Origin: Clostridiaceae bacterium
GTDB lineage: Bacteria > Bacillota > Clostridia > DSM-8532
Assembly (NCBI GenBank): GCA_012521705.1
Contig: JAAYLX010000014.1
Location: forward strand, 1-53,500
DNA: 53,500 nucleotides
Direction: 5' to 3'
The notes under the pieces are model-generated. The model searched no databases. It was not told where the DNA came from and saw only the letters and a list, made by a program, of their open reading frames with translations. This document shows, in pieces, positions 7,804-16,837 of the stretch (its first letter is position 1; every line of letters starts with the position of its first letter). The position numbers and the translations under genes were made by a program.

Positions 7804-8748
7804 ATGGCCATTACGGATAATGTCAGGATGACCATAAAAGTATGCAGGTTGTATTATGAAGAAAACATGAGCCAAAAGGAAATATCTGCTCAGCTCGGCA
7901 TCTCACGTCCCCAGGTCAGCAGGCTGCTTGCTTATGCAAGAGCAAATAATATCGTTTCTATAAAGATTAATAACCCCTTTGTTGATGAAGCCAGGCTGGA
8001 GCAACTATTAATGGCCAAATATAAGCTTAAGGATGCGCTGGTTGTAAATACAGATGGTGCAAGTGAAAAGGGCAAACTGGAGGAGTTCGGAAGGCTCGCC
8101 GCCGGCTACCTTGGTGCATGTTTCAGTGAAAATAACAGAGTCGGGGTAATGAGCGGAAAGACAATAAGTAGTGTTGCCTGGTCCATTAAGCGTTTGGAAC
8201 AAAAAGGTCTTGAGTTTGTACCATTGGTAGGAGGCATTGGTTCTGCAGGAGTTAATTATCACGCCAATGCTATTGCTCAAAGATTTGCGGACTGTTCTTC
8301 CGGAAGCTGCTATGTGCTGAATGCTCCGGTTATTGTTAAGAGTGAAGAATCCCGCAATATGCTTATTAAAGAGCCAGGTATTGCAAAAGTGCTGGAAAAA
8401 GGCAAATCCTGTGATGTGGCAATTGTAGGGATAGGTCAGATAGATATTAGTTCTACAACAGCTCAGGCAGGAGCCATGAGCCACAACGACATTAAGATAC
8501 TGAAAGAAGCAGGCGCCGTTGCGTCGGTATGCACTTCATATATCAATGCCAAAGGTGAACTTGTTCATACAGAGCTAAACAGGCGTTCAATAGGACAAAC
8601 ATTGGAACAGCTGAAAAATTGTAAAACAATTGCACTTGCAATTGGAAATAGAAAAGTCCCGTCTATAAAAGCAGCTCTTCTGTGCGGTTATATAGATGTG
8701 TTCATAACCGATCTTGAGACCGCCAGAGCCATTATGGACGAGGCATAA
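7804..8748 (+). CDS. SorC/DeoR-family sugar-responsive transcriptional regulator
   Basis: A 314-residue protein with an N-terminal helix-turn-helix (about 13-42, MSQKEISAQLGISRPQVSRL) and a C-terminal sugar-phosphate-binding SorC domain (about 55-312, NagB/RpiA-like fold, with MSGKT and VGGIGS segments). SorC regulators are tetramers that release DNA on binding a phosphorylated sugar. The ATG at 7804 is chosen because AGGGGGG is just upstream; the TTG at 7774 would place codons over a candidate operator. It is first in the sugar operon, so it probably regulates itself and the transporter. The natural inducer is probably the product of the downstream FGGY kinase (inference). Confidence 0.92.
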   Translation: MAITDNVRMTIKVCRLYYEENMSQKEISAQLGISRPQVSRLLAYARANNIVSIKINNPFVDEARLEQLLMAKYKLKDALVVNTDGASEKGKLEEFGRLAAGYLGACFSENNRVGVMSGKTISSVAWSIKRLEQKGLEFVPLVGGIGSAGVNYHANAIAQRFADCSSGSCYVLNAPVIVKSEESRNMLIKEPGIAKVLEKGKSCDVAIVGIGQIDISSTTAQAGAMSHNDIKILKEAGAVASVCTSYINAKGELVHTELNRRSIGQTLEQLKNCKTIALAIGNRKVPSIKAALLCGYIDVFITDLETARAIMDEA

Positions 8749-8767
8749 ATTAAAAGGAGGAACCGTT

Positions 8768-9736
8768 ATGAAAAAGCGTTTTTTTTCAGCTCTCTTGGCA
8801 CTGACATTAATTCTGTCTTTGGCGGCTTGCAGCAACAAAACATCAGCACCCGCATCAACCGCTCCAGAAAAAAACATCGAAAGTCCGGATTCAGGTGCAG
8901 CAAAAAGAATTTCCATACTTACTCCATATCTCAGCTCTGTAACCACCAACGAAATGGTTGAAGCTATGAAGAAGGGATTAGAAGATAATGGTATGGAAGT
9001 TACTGTAGTAGATACAAAGGGAGATTTTGGACAGCTGGCAAGCCGAATTGAGGATGTAGTTTCTTCAAAACCGGATGCAATGATTCTTGTGAGCGCGGAT
9101 CCCAACCAGGTGAAAACACAGCTCCAGGCGGCTATTGATGCCGGTATACCTGTATTCGGATGCGACAGCGGATATATTGACGGCATGATGGTAAATGCCA
9201 CCAGCGACAATTATGCAATGGGTGAACAGATTGTAAGATACCTTTTTGAAGGTCTTATGAAGGGAAAAGGTACGGTTATTGCCCTTACTCACCGCCCTCA
9301 CCCCGGAGTGGTAAAAAGGTGTGAAGCCTTCGATACTGTTCTTAAGGAATATCCCGATATCAAACTTATTACGGAACAGCATGTAGAGGTTCCCGGACCT
9401 ATAGAGAATTCCAGAAAGATTATGGAAAACCTTATTCTTTCAAATCCCAACAAAGATTCAATAACAGCAGTATGGTGTGCATGGGATGAGCCGGCTATTG
9501 GCGCTACCCAGGCATTACAGGATGCAGGAAGAGACGAAGTTATAGTTACAGGTGTTGACGGCAACAGCCAGGCTGTTGAAATGATATACCAGGGTTCAAA
9601 TCTGAAAGCTACATTGGCTCAGAATTTTGAAGGTATGGCAGAGATCGTGGTCGATGATATTGTTAAATTGCTTTCCGGACAAGAAATTGAAACTGGAGAA
9701 AAATATGCACCGGCAACGCTTATAACAAAAGATTAA
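8768..9736 (+). CDS. Sugar ABC transporter substrate-binding lipoprotein (RbsB-like)
   Basis: A 322-residue protein whose signal peptide ends in the lipobox LAAC, with Cys21 as the lipidation site, followed by a Ser/Ala/Pro-rich linker. The mature part is a two-lobed periplasmic-binding-protein type I domain (Peripla_BP_4, about 50-310) with the ISILTPYLSSVTTNEM start and GVDGNSQAVEMI near the end. It captures a sugar outside the membrane for the ATPase and permease encoded next. AGGAGG (8755-8760) fixes the start. The ligand cannot be read from sequence. From memory, an A. thermocellus system of this type (CbpA) was reported to bind a cellodextrin; I cannot confirm orthology here. Confidence 0.93.
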   Translation: MKKRFFSALLALTLILSLAACSNKTSAPASTAPEKNIESPDSGAAKRISILTPYLSSVTTNEMVEAMKKGLEDNGMEVTVVDTKGDFGQLASRIEDVVSSKPDAMILVSADPNQVKTQLQAAIDAGIPVFGCDSGYIDGMMVNATSDNYAMGEQIVRYLFEGLMKGKGTVIALTHRPHPGVVKRCEAFDTVLKEYPDIKLITEQHVEVPGPIENSRKIMENLILSNPNKDSITAVWCAWDEPAIGATQALQDAGRDEVIVTGVDGNSQAVEMIYQGSNLKATLAQNFEGMAEIVVDDIVKLLSGQEIETGEKYAPATLITKD

Positions 9737-9771
9737 TATACTAACATTTTTCTCCGGGGAGTGATTCTTAA

Positions 9772-11253
9772 ATGCTCTTGCAAACTAAAAATTTGTGCAA
9801 GCAATTCGGTGGCATGTATGCTCTGAATAATATAGATTTTGAAATAGCCGAAGGGGAAATTCACGGCCTCGTAGGCGAGAACGGTGCAGGTAAATCCACA
9901 TTAATTAAGATACTTACAGGGGTATACAGTCTTGATGACGGGGAAATTTTTTGGAACGGGGAGCGTGTAGAAATACACAATCCCCGGCAAAGCCGAAGCC
10001 TCGGTATCAATGTTATACATCAGGACAGAAATCTTATACCTGCTTTTAATGGGGTTGAAAACATCTATTTGGGTCTGGACTACGAAAGGAAGTCAGGATT
10101 TGCTGTAAACTGGGCCAAAATGAGAAAAAGAGTGGATGAAGTTATTGCAGAACTTGGTATTGAAGTTGAACTGGATCTTCCTGCATCAGAGCTTACCCCT
10201 CCCCAAAAAACTCTTCTTGAGATAGTCCGGGCAATGATGACTGATTGCAGACTTTTAATCCTGGATGAACCAACAGCATCACTTACAGATAAAGAAGCGG
10301 AAGTGTTGTTTTCTACAATAGAAAGGCTCAAGGCCCGGGGTACTGCAATTCTGTACGTTACTCACAGGTTGGATGAAATTTTCCGGTTGACCGATCGCAT
10401 TACGATATTTAAGAACGGACAGAGAGTAAATACTGTTAAAACTTCAGAGGTTGACAAAGACAAAATAATTTCCATGATGACCGATAATTGGAAGAGCGAT
10501 CCGTTACAGGGAACCCGAAACTTCGGTAAGACATTGTTGTCAGTAAGAAATATTTCGTCAAAGGACGGCATAGTTAAGGATGCAAGTTTTGAAGTGCGTT
10601 CAGGCGAGATATTGGGAATTTACGGTTTGGGCGGCAGCGGCAGAACTGAACTGTTGGAATGTATATATGGATACCGGCCTAAAGCAGGGGGGAGCATTGT
10701 ACTGGATGAAGTACCGATCGAAACCAGCTCACCGGAAAAATCAATAAAAAACGGCATGGTTCTTATTTGCGAAGACAGGCGTGGAATGGCTCTGGTAGGT
10801 TCTCTCAGCGTCAAACAAAATATTGTGCTTTCAACCATAGACAGTTATGCACGCTTTGGAATTATTGACGAATCCAAAGAGTTGAGTGATGCCATGGAGC
10901 AAATATCGGCACTGAATATTAAAACCGAAGGTCCGGATCAGACCGTACTACAGCTTTCAGGGGGGAACCAGCAAAAGGTAGTTTTTGCAAAGGCGTTGCT
11001 TTCAGAACCAAAGGTGTTCTTGTGCGATGAACCCACCCAGGCGGTGGATGTTAAGACAAGACATGAGATTCATAAACTTCTGCGCAAGAAAGCGGAGGAA
11101 GGTAATGCAGTTATATTTGTTTCTTCCGACCTGAAGGAAGTTTTGGAAGTAGCCGACAATATACAAATTATGGCAGGGGGCAGGACCAAAGAATTTTTGG
11201 AAAATAAGGATTTGACTGCAGAGCAGGTTCTTTCTTGCTGCTATAACGACTGA
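9772..11253 (+). CDS. Sugar ABC transporter ATPase, two-domain RbsA type
   Basis: A 493-residue protein with two fused nucleotide-binding domains that energise monosaccharide-type import. Domain 1 has Walker A GENGAGKS (35-42) and Walker B LLILDEP (161-167). Its ABC signature, normally LSIGQQQ or similar, reads LTPPQKT (141-147), so the usual Ser-Gly pair is missing. Domain 2 has the degenerate GLGGSGRTEL loop typical of RbsA second domains, an intact signature LSGGNQQ and Walker B VFLCDEP. It starts 35 bp after the binding protein and is followed closely by the permease. Confidence 0.95.
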   Translation: MLLQTKNLCKQFGGMYALNNIDFEIAEGEIHGLVGENGAGKSTLIKILTGVYSLDDGEIFWNGERVEIHNPRQSRSLGINVIHQDRNLIPAFNGVENIYLGLDYERKSGFAVNWAKMRKRVDEVIAELGIEVELDLPASELTPPQKTLLEIVRAMMTDCRLLILDEPTASLTDKEAEVLFSTIERLKARGTAILYVTHRLDEIFRLTDRITIFKNGQRVNTVKTSEVDKDKIISMMTDNWKSDPLQGTRNFGKTLLSVRNISSKDGIVKDASFEVRSGEILGIYGLGGSGRTELLECIYGYRPKAGGSIVLDEVPIETSSPEKSIKNGMVLICEDRRGMALVGSLSVKQNIVLSTIDSYARFGIIDESKELSDAMEQISALNIKTEGPDQTVLQLSGGNQQKVVFAKALLSEPKVFLCDEPTQAVDVKTRHEIHKLLRKKAEEGNAVIFVSSDLKEVLEVADNIQIMAGGRTKEFLENKDLTAEQVLSCCYND

Positions 11254-11274
11254 TTGGAAGGAGCATATATATCT

Positions 11275-12228
11275 ATGGCCAAAAAAGTTAATTTTTCTGG
11301 ACTTATAAGAGCTTACGGTACTATCTTCGCAGGTATACTGATAGTCATAGTGTTTAGTATTCTAAGACCGGATGCGTTTTTTACATTCAGCAATTTCATT
11401 AACATTACACGACAGATTTCATTACTGGTTGTTATAGCGTTGGGTGCAACCCTCGTAATGTGTGTGGACGAATTTGATTTGTCAGTAGGCGCTCTGGCAA
11501 GTTTGGGGGGAGTAATAGGTGCCAAAATGGCTGTTGCAGGGTTGCCCATTTCTCTATGCTTTATCTTGCCAGTTATAATCTGCTTCTTTATAGGGCTGGC
11601 AAATGGCTGGATTGTTACCAAGTTTAAGGTCCTTTCTTTCATTACTACTCTTGCAGTCAGCACGATTATTGGGGGATTTACATTCTGGTTTACGGGTGGT
11701 GCGACAGTATTTCAGAACATTCCCAAAGAGTTTACATACATAGGTACCAAGAGTATCCTTAATATCCCATTGCTTTCTATTATCATGCTGTTTTTGACAG
11801 TACTGTTCTGGTTTATAATGCGCCACACAGCTTTCGGCAGAAAACTTTACGCTATTGGCGGGAATGAAGCAGCTTCAAGGGTTGCCGGCATTAATGTAAA
11901 GAAACACAAAAATCTCGCTTTTGCAATATGTGCAGCACTTGCAGGTTTAACAGGTGTAATGATGGCATCCCGCCTGGGGTCTGCTCATCCTACCGGTGGA
12001 GATGGACTTTTCCTCAGTTCTTATGCTGCGGCATTTCTCGGCAGGACTGTATTTAAGGAAGGTGTTCCAAATATCTGGGGTACTTTTGTAGGGGCGGCAA
12101 TTCTGGGTATTCTCGCAAATGGATTGACTATCCTGCAGGTGCCGACTTTTATGCAGGATTTGCTGACGGGTTGTATTATTATTCTGGCCGTAATTGTTCA
12201 AAAGATCGGACGTGGTGATTCAAAGTGA
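11275..12228 (+). CDS. Sugar ABC transporter permease (RbsC family)
   Basis: A 317-residue, highly hydrophobic protein with about eight to ten membrane segments. It matches the BPD_transp_2 family: the VIALGATLVMCVDEFDLSVGALASLGGV segment near residue 60 is the hallmark GxxxVxxxGxIDLSVG region, and GNEAASRVAGIN near 200 is the coupling loop. The ATG at 11275 follows GGAAGGAG (11256-11263); an upstream TTG is adjacent to the ATPase stop and less likely. Its stop overlaps the next gene by 4 bp, so translation is coupled. Only one permease gene is present, so a homodimer is expected. Confidence 0.94.
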   Translation: MAKKVNFSGLIRAYGTIFAGILIVIVFSILRPDAFFTFSNFINITRQISLLVVIALGATLVMCVDEFDLSVGALASLGGVIGAKMAVAGLPISLCFILPVIICFFIGLANGWIVTKFKVLSFITTLAVSTIIGGFTFWFTGGATVFQNIPKEFTYIGTKSILNIPLLSIIMLFLTVLFWFIMRHTAFGRKLYAIGGNEAASRVAGINVKKHKNLAFAICAALAGLTGVMMASRLGSAHPTGGDGLFLSSYAAAFLGRTVFKEGVPNIWGTFVGAAILGILANGLTILQVPTFMQDLLTGCIIILAVIVQKIGRGDSK

Positions 12229-12995
12229 CAAAAATAGTATCTGAACGTAATTTGACAGCATTAAACAGCGGTAAAAAATTACTGGTGGGTTACCTGCTTG
12301 CAGGATATCCCAATAAGGAGCAATTCCTAAAAGTTGCTTCAGATTGTGAAGCCGCTGGTTTGGACATTTTTGAGATAGGTTTTCCGTCAGAGAATCCATT
12401 TAGTGACGGAGAGGTAATAAGAAAGGCCCATTACATGGTAGACTCATCCGTCCGCAATGATGTAGAATACTGGGAAGCAATACGCAAAACTATCTCCAGG
12501 CCAATCTGGCTGATGGGATACAAAAGGGATTTGTTGGATACCGGCTTTTACAGAACCCTTGCAAAAATGCGGATAATGGATGCTTTGGTGATACCTGATA
12601 TCAGTTTTAAGGATCGCCTAAAACTAAGTGATGAACTTGAAGGTTATGGAGTGGATATTGTTGGTTTTGTCAACCCGGAAATGAAAGACCCTGAACTGGA
12701 GCAATGCTTTTCTTCAACGGCTCTTGTTTATCAGCAGCTTTATTATGGAAGAACGGGTATGCCGGTGGTATCAGATGGCTATGCCGAAATATTGAAAAAG
12801 GCTCGAAAATTTGAACATACCAAAGTTTTTGCCGGATTTGGCATTAGTACTTCAAAACGGGTTAGCCAGCTGGTTTCAGAAGGATTTGACGGCGCGATTC
12901 TGGGTACGGCAATGATTAATAAACTTAATGAATCGGAACATGAGCTGATTGCTTTTGTAAAGGAACTTGCTAATTCCACGAAAAAGGCAGGTTGA
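12225..12995 (+). CDS. TrpA-fold (tryptophan synthase alpha-like) probable aldolase
   Basis: A 256-residue TIM-barrel protein of the tryptophan synthase alpha family. Glu50 (FEIGFPSENPF) and Asp61 (SDG) stand exactly 11 residues apart, like catalytic Glu49 and Asp60 of Salmonella TrpA. The VIPDIS strand, GFGIS and the LGTAM phosphate-loop region are also recognisable. No trpB or other trp gene is nearby. It overlaps the permease stop (GTGA at 12225-12228) and is 4 bp from an FGGY kinase. TrpA performs a retro-aldol cleavage releasing glyceraldehyde-3-phosphate, so a retro-aldol or lyase role on the imported, phosphorylated sugar is plausible but unproven. It could instead be an isomerase or a moonlighting barrel. 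Confidence 0.85.
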   Translation: MTKIVSERNLTALNSGKKLLVGYLLAGYPNKEQFLKVASDCEAAGLDIFEIGFPSENPFSDGEVIRKAHYMVDSSVRNDVEYWEAIRKTISRPIWLMGYKRDLLDTGFYRTLAKMRIMDALVIPDISFKDRLKLSDELEGYGVDIVGFVNPEMKDPELEQCFSSTALVYQQLYYGRTGMPVVSDGYAEILKKARKFEHTKVFAGFGISTSKRVSQLVSEGFDGAILGTAMINKLNESEHELIAFVKELANSTKKAG

Positions 12996-12999
12996 AAAA

Positions 13000-14478
13000 A
13001 TGAAGTACATTGCAACTTTTGATATCGGAACAACTGCAGTTAAAGGGGTATTAATAGACGTTAACGGTGCTCCGGCCTATTCCAGAAGCATAGGCATAGA
13101 AACAATATATGAAGACAATTTCAAGGAGCAGCGTCCAAACGACTGGTATGAAGCCTTTTGTGCCATTTCAAAAGAGTTTTTTGCTCAAGGCTTTGCTCCT
13201 GATGATATAACTGGTATTGTAATGAGCGGGCAGATGCAGGATTTGATACCTGTTGACAAAAGTGGGCGGCCTGTATGCAATGCAATTTTATATTCGGATG
13301 GGAGGGCTGATGAGCAAGCCAGGGAGATTGGAAAAATAATTGGGTTGAGGAATATTGCAGAAAGCACCGGAAACAATTTTGACGGTTCATTGCCCTTTTC
13401 AAAACTACTCTGGATAAAACAAAATCAGCCGAATGTTTTTGAAAGGATTTACAAGGTTTTAATCAGCTCGAAAGATTATGTGATTTTGAAATTAACAGCC
13501 TTTTTCGTTACTGATGTTACCTCAGCCTCTACATCTGGTCTAATGGATATACACAAAAAACTTTGGAATGATGCATGGGCTGATGCTGTCGGAATAGATA
13601 AGGCTGTGCTTCCTAAGTTGCTTTATGCTGATGAGAAGGCAGGTGAAGTTACCAATAAAGCATCATCGGAGACAGGGTATAAAGCAGGTACACCGGTATA
13701 TGCAGGCACAGGGGACGCCGGCGCTACAACATTGGCAAGCGGAATTACCAAGGACGGAGAATTTAATATTAACCTGGGTACTTCCGGTTGGGTCGCCTGT
13801 GTATCTTCAGACATATTGGCAAAGGAAAATGTATTTAATCTTTCGGCAATGCCGAGGGACAGCTATATAAATGTGGTACCGTTTTTTAATGCGGGAAATG
13901 TACATAAATGGATAAGCAAAACTCTTACAAAAGATGATGAGCAGCATTTAAAGTATGATTATGTGGACAGGATATTGGAACAAAGCGTGCCAGGAAGTAA
14001 TGGTCTTATGTTTTTGCCATATCTTGCAGGTGAACGTTTCCCTGTTGTGGACACCGGGATCAGGGGAGGTTATTATGGAATCAGCCCTGAAACGACCAAA
14101 CAGGACATGGCGCGTTCCTGCCTGGAAGGAGTAGCTTTTTCTATCAGACAAGGCATTGAAAGTATCGGGCGAAGACCAATGAAGATTTCTATGATCGGCG
14201 GAGGCGCCCAGGTCCGGGTATGGTGTCAGATTTTTGCTGATGTTCTTAATCATGAGATATTAGTATACAAAAACGCAGAAATTCTTCCTGCTGTTGCAAT
14301 AGCAGCCGCAGCGCTGGTCGGAGAGGGAAGAATTCCAGACTACCATGCTTTCACAGATTCACTACAGAAGTCTGACAATTGTATATGCTATAAGCCGAAA
14401 GCCAAATCGGCGGAACTCTATGACAGTATATACAGCAGATATTTAAGCCTATATCCTGCGTTTAAAAGTATAAAATAG
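13000..14478 (+). CDS. FGGY-family carbohydrate kinase (xylulokinase-like)
   Basis: A 492-residue sugar kinase. The phosphate loop DIGTTAVKG (8-16), the substrate region MSGQMQDLIPVD (75-86), the catalytic base Asp239 in GTGDAGATT and the C-terminal MIGGGAQVRVWCQIFADV segment mark the FGGY fold. Overall pattern is nearest xylulokinase, but the substrate loop SDGRAD differs from the usual WxDxRT, so substrate is uncertain. It is the last gene of the operon, 4 bp after the TrpA-like gene, and is followed by a terminator. It probably phosphorylates the sugar brought in by the transporter. The ATG at 13000 is preferred over an upstream in-frame TTG. Confidence 0.93.
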   Translation: MKYIATFDIGTTAVKGVLIDVNGAPAYSRSIGIETIYEDNFKEQRPNDWYEAFCAISKEFFAQGFAPDDITGIVMSGQMQDLIPVDKSGRPVCNAILYSDGRADEQAREIGKIIGLRNIAESTGNNFDGSLPFSKLLWIKQNQPNVFERIYKVLISSKDYVILKLTAFFVTDVTSASTSGLMDIHKKLWNDAWADAVGIDKAVLPKLLYADEKAGEVTNKASSETGYKAGTPVYAGTGDAGATTLASGITKDGEFNINLGTSGWVACVSSDILAKENVFNLSAMPRDSYINVVPFFNAGNVHKWISKTLTKDDEQHLKYDYVDRILEQSVPGSNGLMFLPYLAGERFPVVDTGIRGGYYGISPETTKQDMARSCLEGVAFSIRQGIESIGRRPMKISMIGGGAQVRVWCQIFADVLNHEILVYKNAEILPAVAIAAAALVGEGRIPDYHAFTDSLQKSDNCICYKPKAKSAELYDSIYSRYLSLYPAFKSIK

Positions 14479-14524
14479 TCAAAACCGTCATTTGTCATGT
14501 TGAAGATGGGGGGATAGCTGTAAA

Positions 14525-14557
14525 ACTGCCTAAAACAAATATTTTAGGCGGTTTTTA
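14525..14557 (+). terminator. Terminator of the sugar operon
   Basis: An 11-bp stem ACTGCCTAAAA/TTTTAGGCGGT (one G-T pair), followed by TTTTATTTT. Confidence 0.88.
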
Positions 14558-14694
14558 TTTTCCTTTTTGTGCCAACAGTATGAAGCAGGCGAAAATAGGT
14601 CCAAAACAAGAGAACTTTATAGGTAAGGACAATAAAAACAGCATTATTTCGACATTTTTAGGGCAAAAGAGTACAAAAATTGTTTGTTTTTTAC

Positions 14695-14722
14695 TTGACA
14701 ATTTGTTATAAATACATACAAT
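14695..14722 (+). promoter_or_regulatory. Candidate promoter of the chemoreceptor gene
   Basis: TTGACA (14695-14700) and TACAAT (14717-14722) have a 16-bp spacer. No sigma-D type motif was seen. Apart from this and the terminator, 14479-14808 shows no gene. Confidence 0.7.
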
Positions 14723-14808
14723 TAATTTATAAGACAGTAGGACAGCTTAATATTTGAAGACAGATTAGCTCAACATTTTCTCAATTTAAAATGCATGGAG
14801 TGTTAACC

Positions 14809-16716
14809 GTGAATCGAAAATATTTATTTTATTTGTTAAGCATTGTTAGCGTGCTAACGATTCAAGGGGTGTCTTGTCTTAAGCTAAAAGGCATAGCACT
14901 TTTCTTGTTTTCCTCGATAGGAAGCCTGTTGGCCGTTTTCCTATGGGATCTGATATTAAACAGAAATCGATCGGATCAAAAAGCAAAAGAAAAATCTCTT
15001 ACAGTAGGACCTCCTCTTCTTGTTGACAAGGACAAAGAAAAACTATATGAAACTTTGTTCGATATTTCTGAAAACTTAGGTTTCAATTCCCAGCAGCTTT
15101 TATGGCTTGCAAAAGACAACATCAATACATTTGACCAACTCGCCAAGATATCCTATGAAATTGAAAAGTTCAGCGAACAGAACGCTGCGAGCTCCGAAGA
15201 AATAAACGCAAGTATCTATTCATTAGTTGAAGCTTCTACAAATCTAAACTCAAACGTAATCGAGATTGAAAAACATTCTGATACGTCCATAGAAATGCTC
15301 AATAAGAACAAACAGACCATAGAAAGCATAGGTGGCTTTTTCAATAGCCTGTCAGATGTCATCAGGGTCGCTCTTGATAATAACACTCAGTTGTATAATT
15401 CATCAAACAAAATTAATGAAATAGTTGACTATATCAGAAAAATATCCAACCAGACCAACCTGCTCTCGCTCAATGCGGCTATTGAAGCTGCCAAAGCAGG
15501 GGAAGCAGGAAGAGGTTTTTCAGTTGTCGCAGGTGAAATCCGCAAACTTGCCGAACAGACCGATCAGGCGATTTCGGTAATTGTGGAAGTCATTAAAAAT
15601 ATCCTGGGTAAAATAACTGCATCCAACGATGCCATGAATGAAATTGGCGTTAAGATGAACAATGCGGATACTATAGTTCATGAATCCGCGGCAGTTATTG
15701 ATGAAATCAGCACCATTCTGAATGATGTCAAGTCAAATCTCTCCAATTTAAGAGAACTGTCTTCAATGCAGAAGAATACTGCCATGGAGATAGAAAAGGC
15801 AATAGAAGATGTTGCCGGAGCGGTACAGGATACATATTATATAACCAACCAATCTATTCAGATGGTGGAACTGCAAAATAAAAAGAACAAGGAAATACTT
15901 GATTATTGCAATAAGATCAGTGAAGTTACCGACTTGTTGCAAACAAATGCGGCCACCTTCAAAAAGAATAATGAAATCATATTCGGCGTCAATCCTTTCA
16001 TGGAGCCTGACAGTATCAAAAAAATGTATGTGCCCATCCTTGAGCGCGTATGCGAAAGTATTGGGTTGATGGCAAGAATAATTATTGTCAGAAGCTATGA
16101 CGCATTGAGTGACAGTCTTGACAAAGGCATTATTGATATCGGATGGTTCTCTCCCTTTGCCTATGTTAACGCACGAGAGAAATGCGGAGCTATACCTGTG
16201 GTAACTCCAAAGGTAAATGGAAAGAGTACATATTATGGCTATATAATTTCTCATAAAGACAGTCCGGTTAAGAGCATTAATGACCTTAAAGGCAAGTGCT
16301 TCGGGTATGTTGACGAGAAGAGCGCATCGGGTTATTTATATGCAAGGCATATTATCAAAACCCACAATATGGACCCGGACAAGATATTCAGCAAGGTTGT
16401 TTTCCTGGGCAACCATGATAATGTTATCGAATCAGTTCTCAAGAAGGAAGTTGATGCAGGAGCCACCTATGATGAAGCATACATAAAAGCTAAGGAAAAA
16501 GGACTTCCTGTGGATGATCTCAATATTATTGCCAAGACCGACGAAATCCCCAAAGATGCGTTGGCCGCAAGAAGAGATTTCCCTGAAGAGCTTATCAAGA
16601 CGCTCAGGGAAGCCTTCGTTAAATTTAATAATTATGAGGGCATTGCAACCAAGATTGACGGATTTATTGAAAGCTTCGACACCCAATATGACATAATCAG
16701 AAGTCTGAATAAATAA
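14809..16716 (+). CDS. Chemoreceptor with C-terminal PhnD-like binding domain
   Basis: A 635-residue protein. Two membrane segments at about 5-22 and 28-50 form a hairpin with almost no external loop. A methyl-accepting signalling domain spans about 95-380, with the conserved tip [20 protein letters not shown] and [15 protein letters not shown] near 212-255. Residues about 388-625 match the PhnD / phosphonate ABC-transporter binding-protein family: [11 protein letters not shown], then [47 protein letters not shown] and the final [10 protein letters not shown]. The binding domain would therefore be cytoplasmic. GTG 14809 is chosen because GGAG (14797-14800) lies between it and the ATG at 14791. 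The ligand is unknown. Confidence 0.9.
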   Translation: MNRKYLFYLLSIVSVLTIQGVSCLKLKGIALFLFSSIGSLLAVFLWDLILNRNRSDQKAKEKSLTVGPPLLVDKDKEKLYETLFDISENLGFNSQQLLWLAKDNINTFDQLAKISYEIEKFSEQNAASSEEINASIYSLVEASTNLNSNVIEIEKHSDTSIEMLNKNKQTIESIGGFFNSLSDVIRVALDNNTQLYNSSNKINEIVDYIRKISNQTNLLSLNAAIEAAKAGEAGRGFSVVAGEIRKLAEQTDQAISVIVEVIKNILGKITASNDAMNEIGVKMNNADTIVHESAAVIDEISTILNDVKSNLSNLRELSSMQKNTAMEIEKAIEDVAGAVQDTYYITNQSIQMVELQNKKNKEILDYCNKISEVTDLLQTNAATFKKNNEIIFGVNPFMEPDSIKKMYVPILERVCESIGLMARIIIVRSYDALSDSLDKGIIDIGWFSPFAYVNAREKCGAIPVVTPKVNGKSTYYGYIISHKDSPVKSINDLKGKCFGYVDEKSASGYLYARHIIKTHNMDPDKIFSKVVFLGNHDNVIESVLKKEVDAGATYDEAYIKAKEKGLPVDDLNIIAKTDEIPKDALAARRDFPEELIKTLREAFVKFNNYEGIATKIDGFIESFDTQYDIIRSLNK

Positions 16717-16837
16717 TTCAATACTTTAGGCATTGTTGCGGCATGCCAATTTCCCGGTTGCATATTGAATCGGAAGAAAGGTGAATAATAAGTTGTAGCT
16801 CACCTGTTATGAATATGCGATTTAAGAGGTTGGTATT

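Noticed and set aside
12225..12995. Ordinary tryptophan synthase alpha subunit
   Set aside because: No trpB or other trp gene is nearby, flanking genes are a sugar permease and a sugar kinase with coupled translation, and several loops differ from TrpA.
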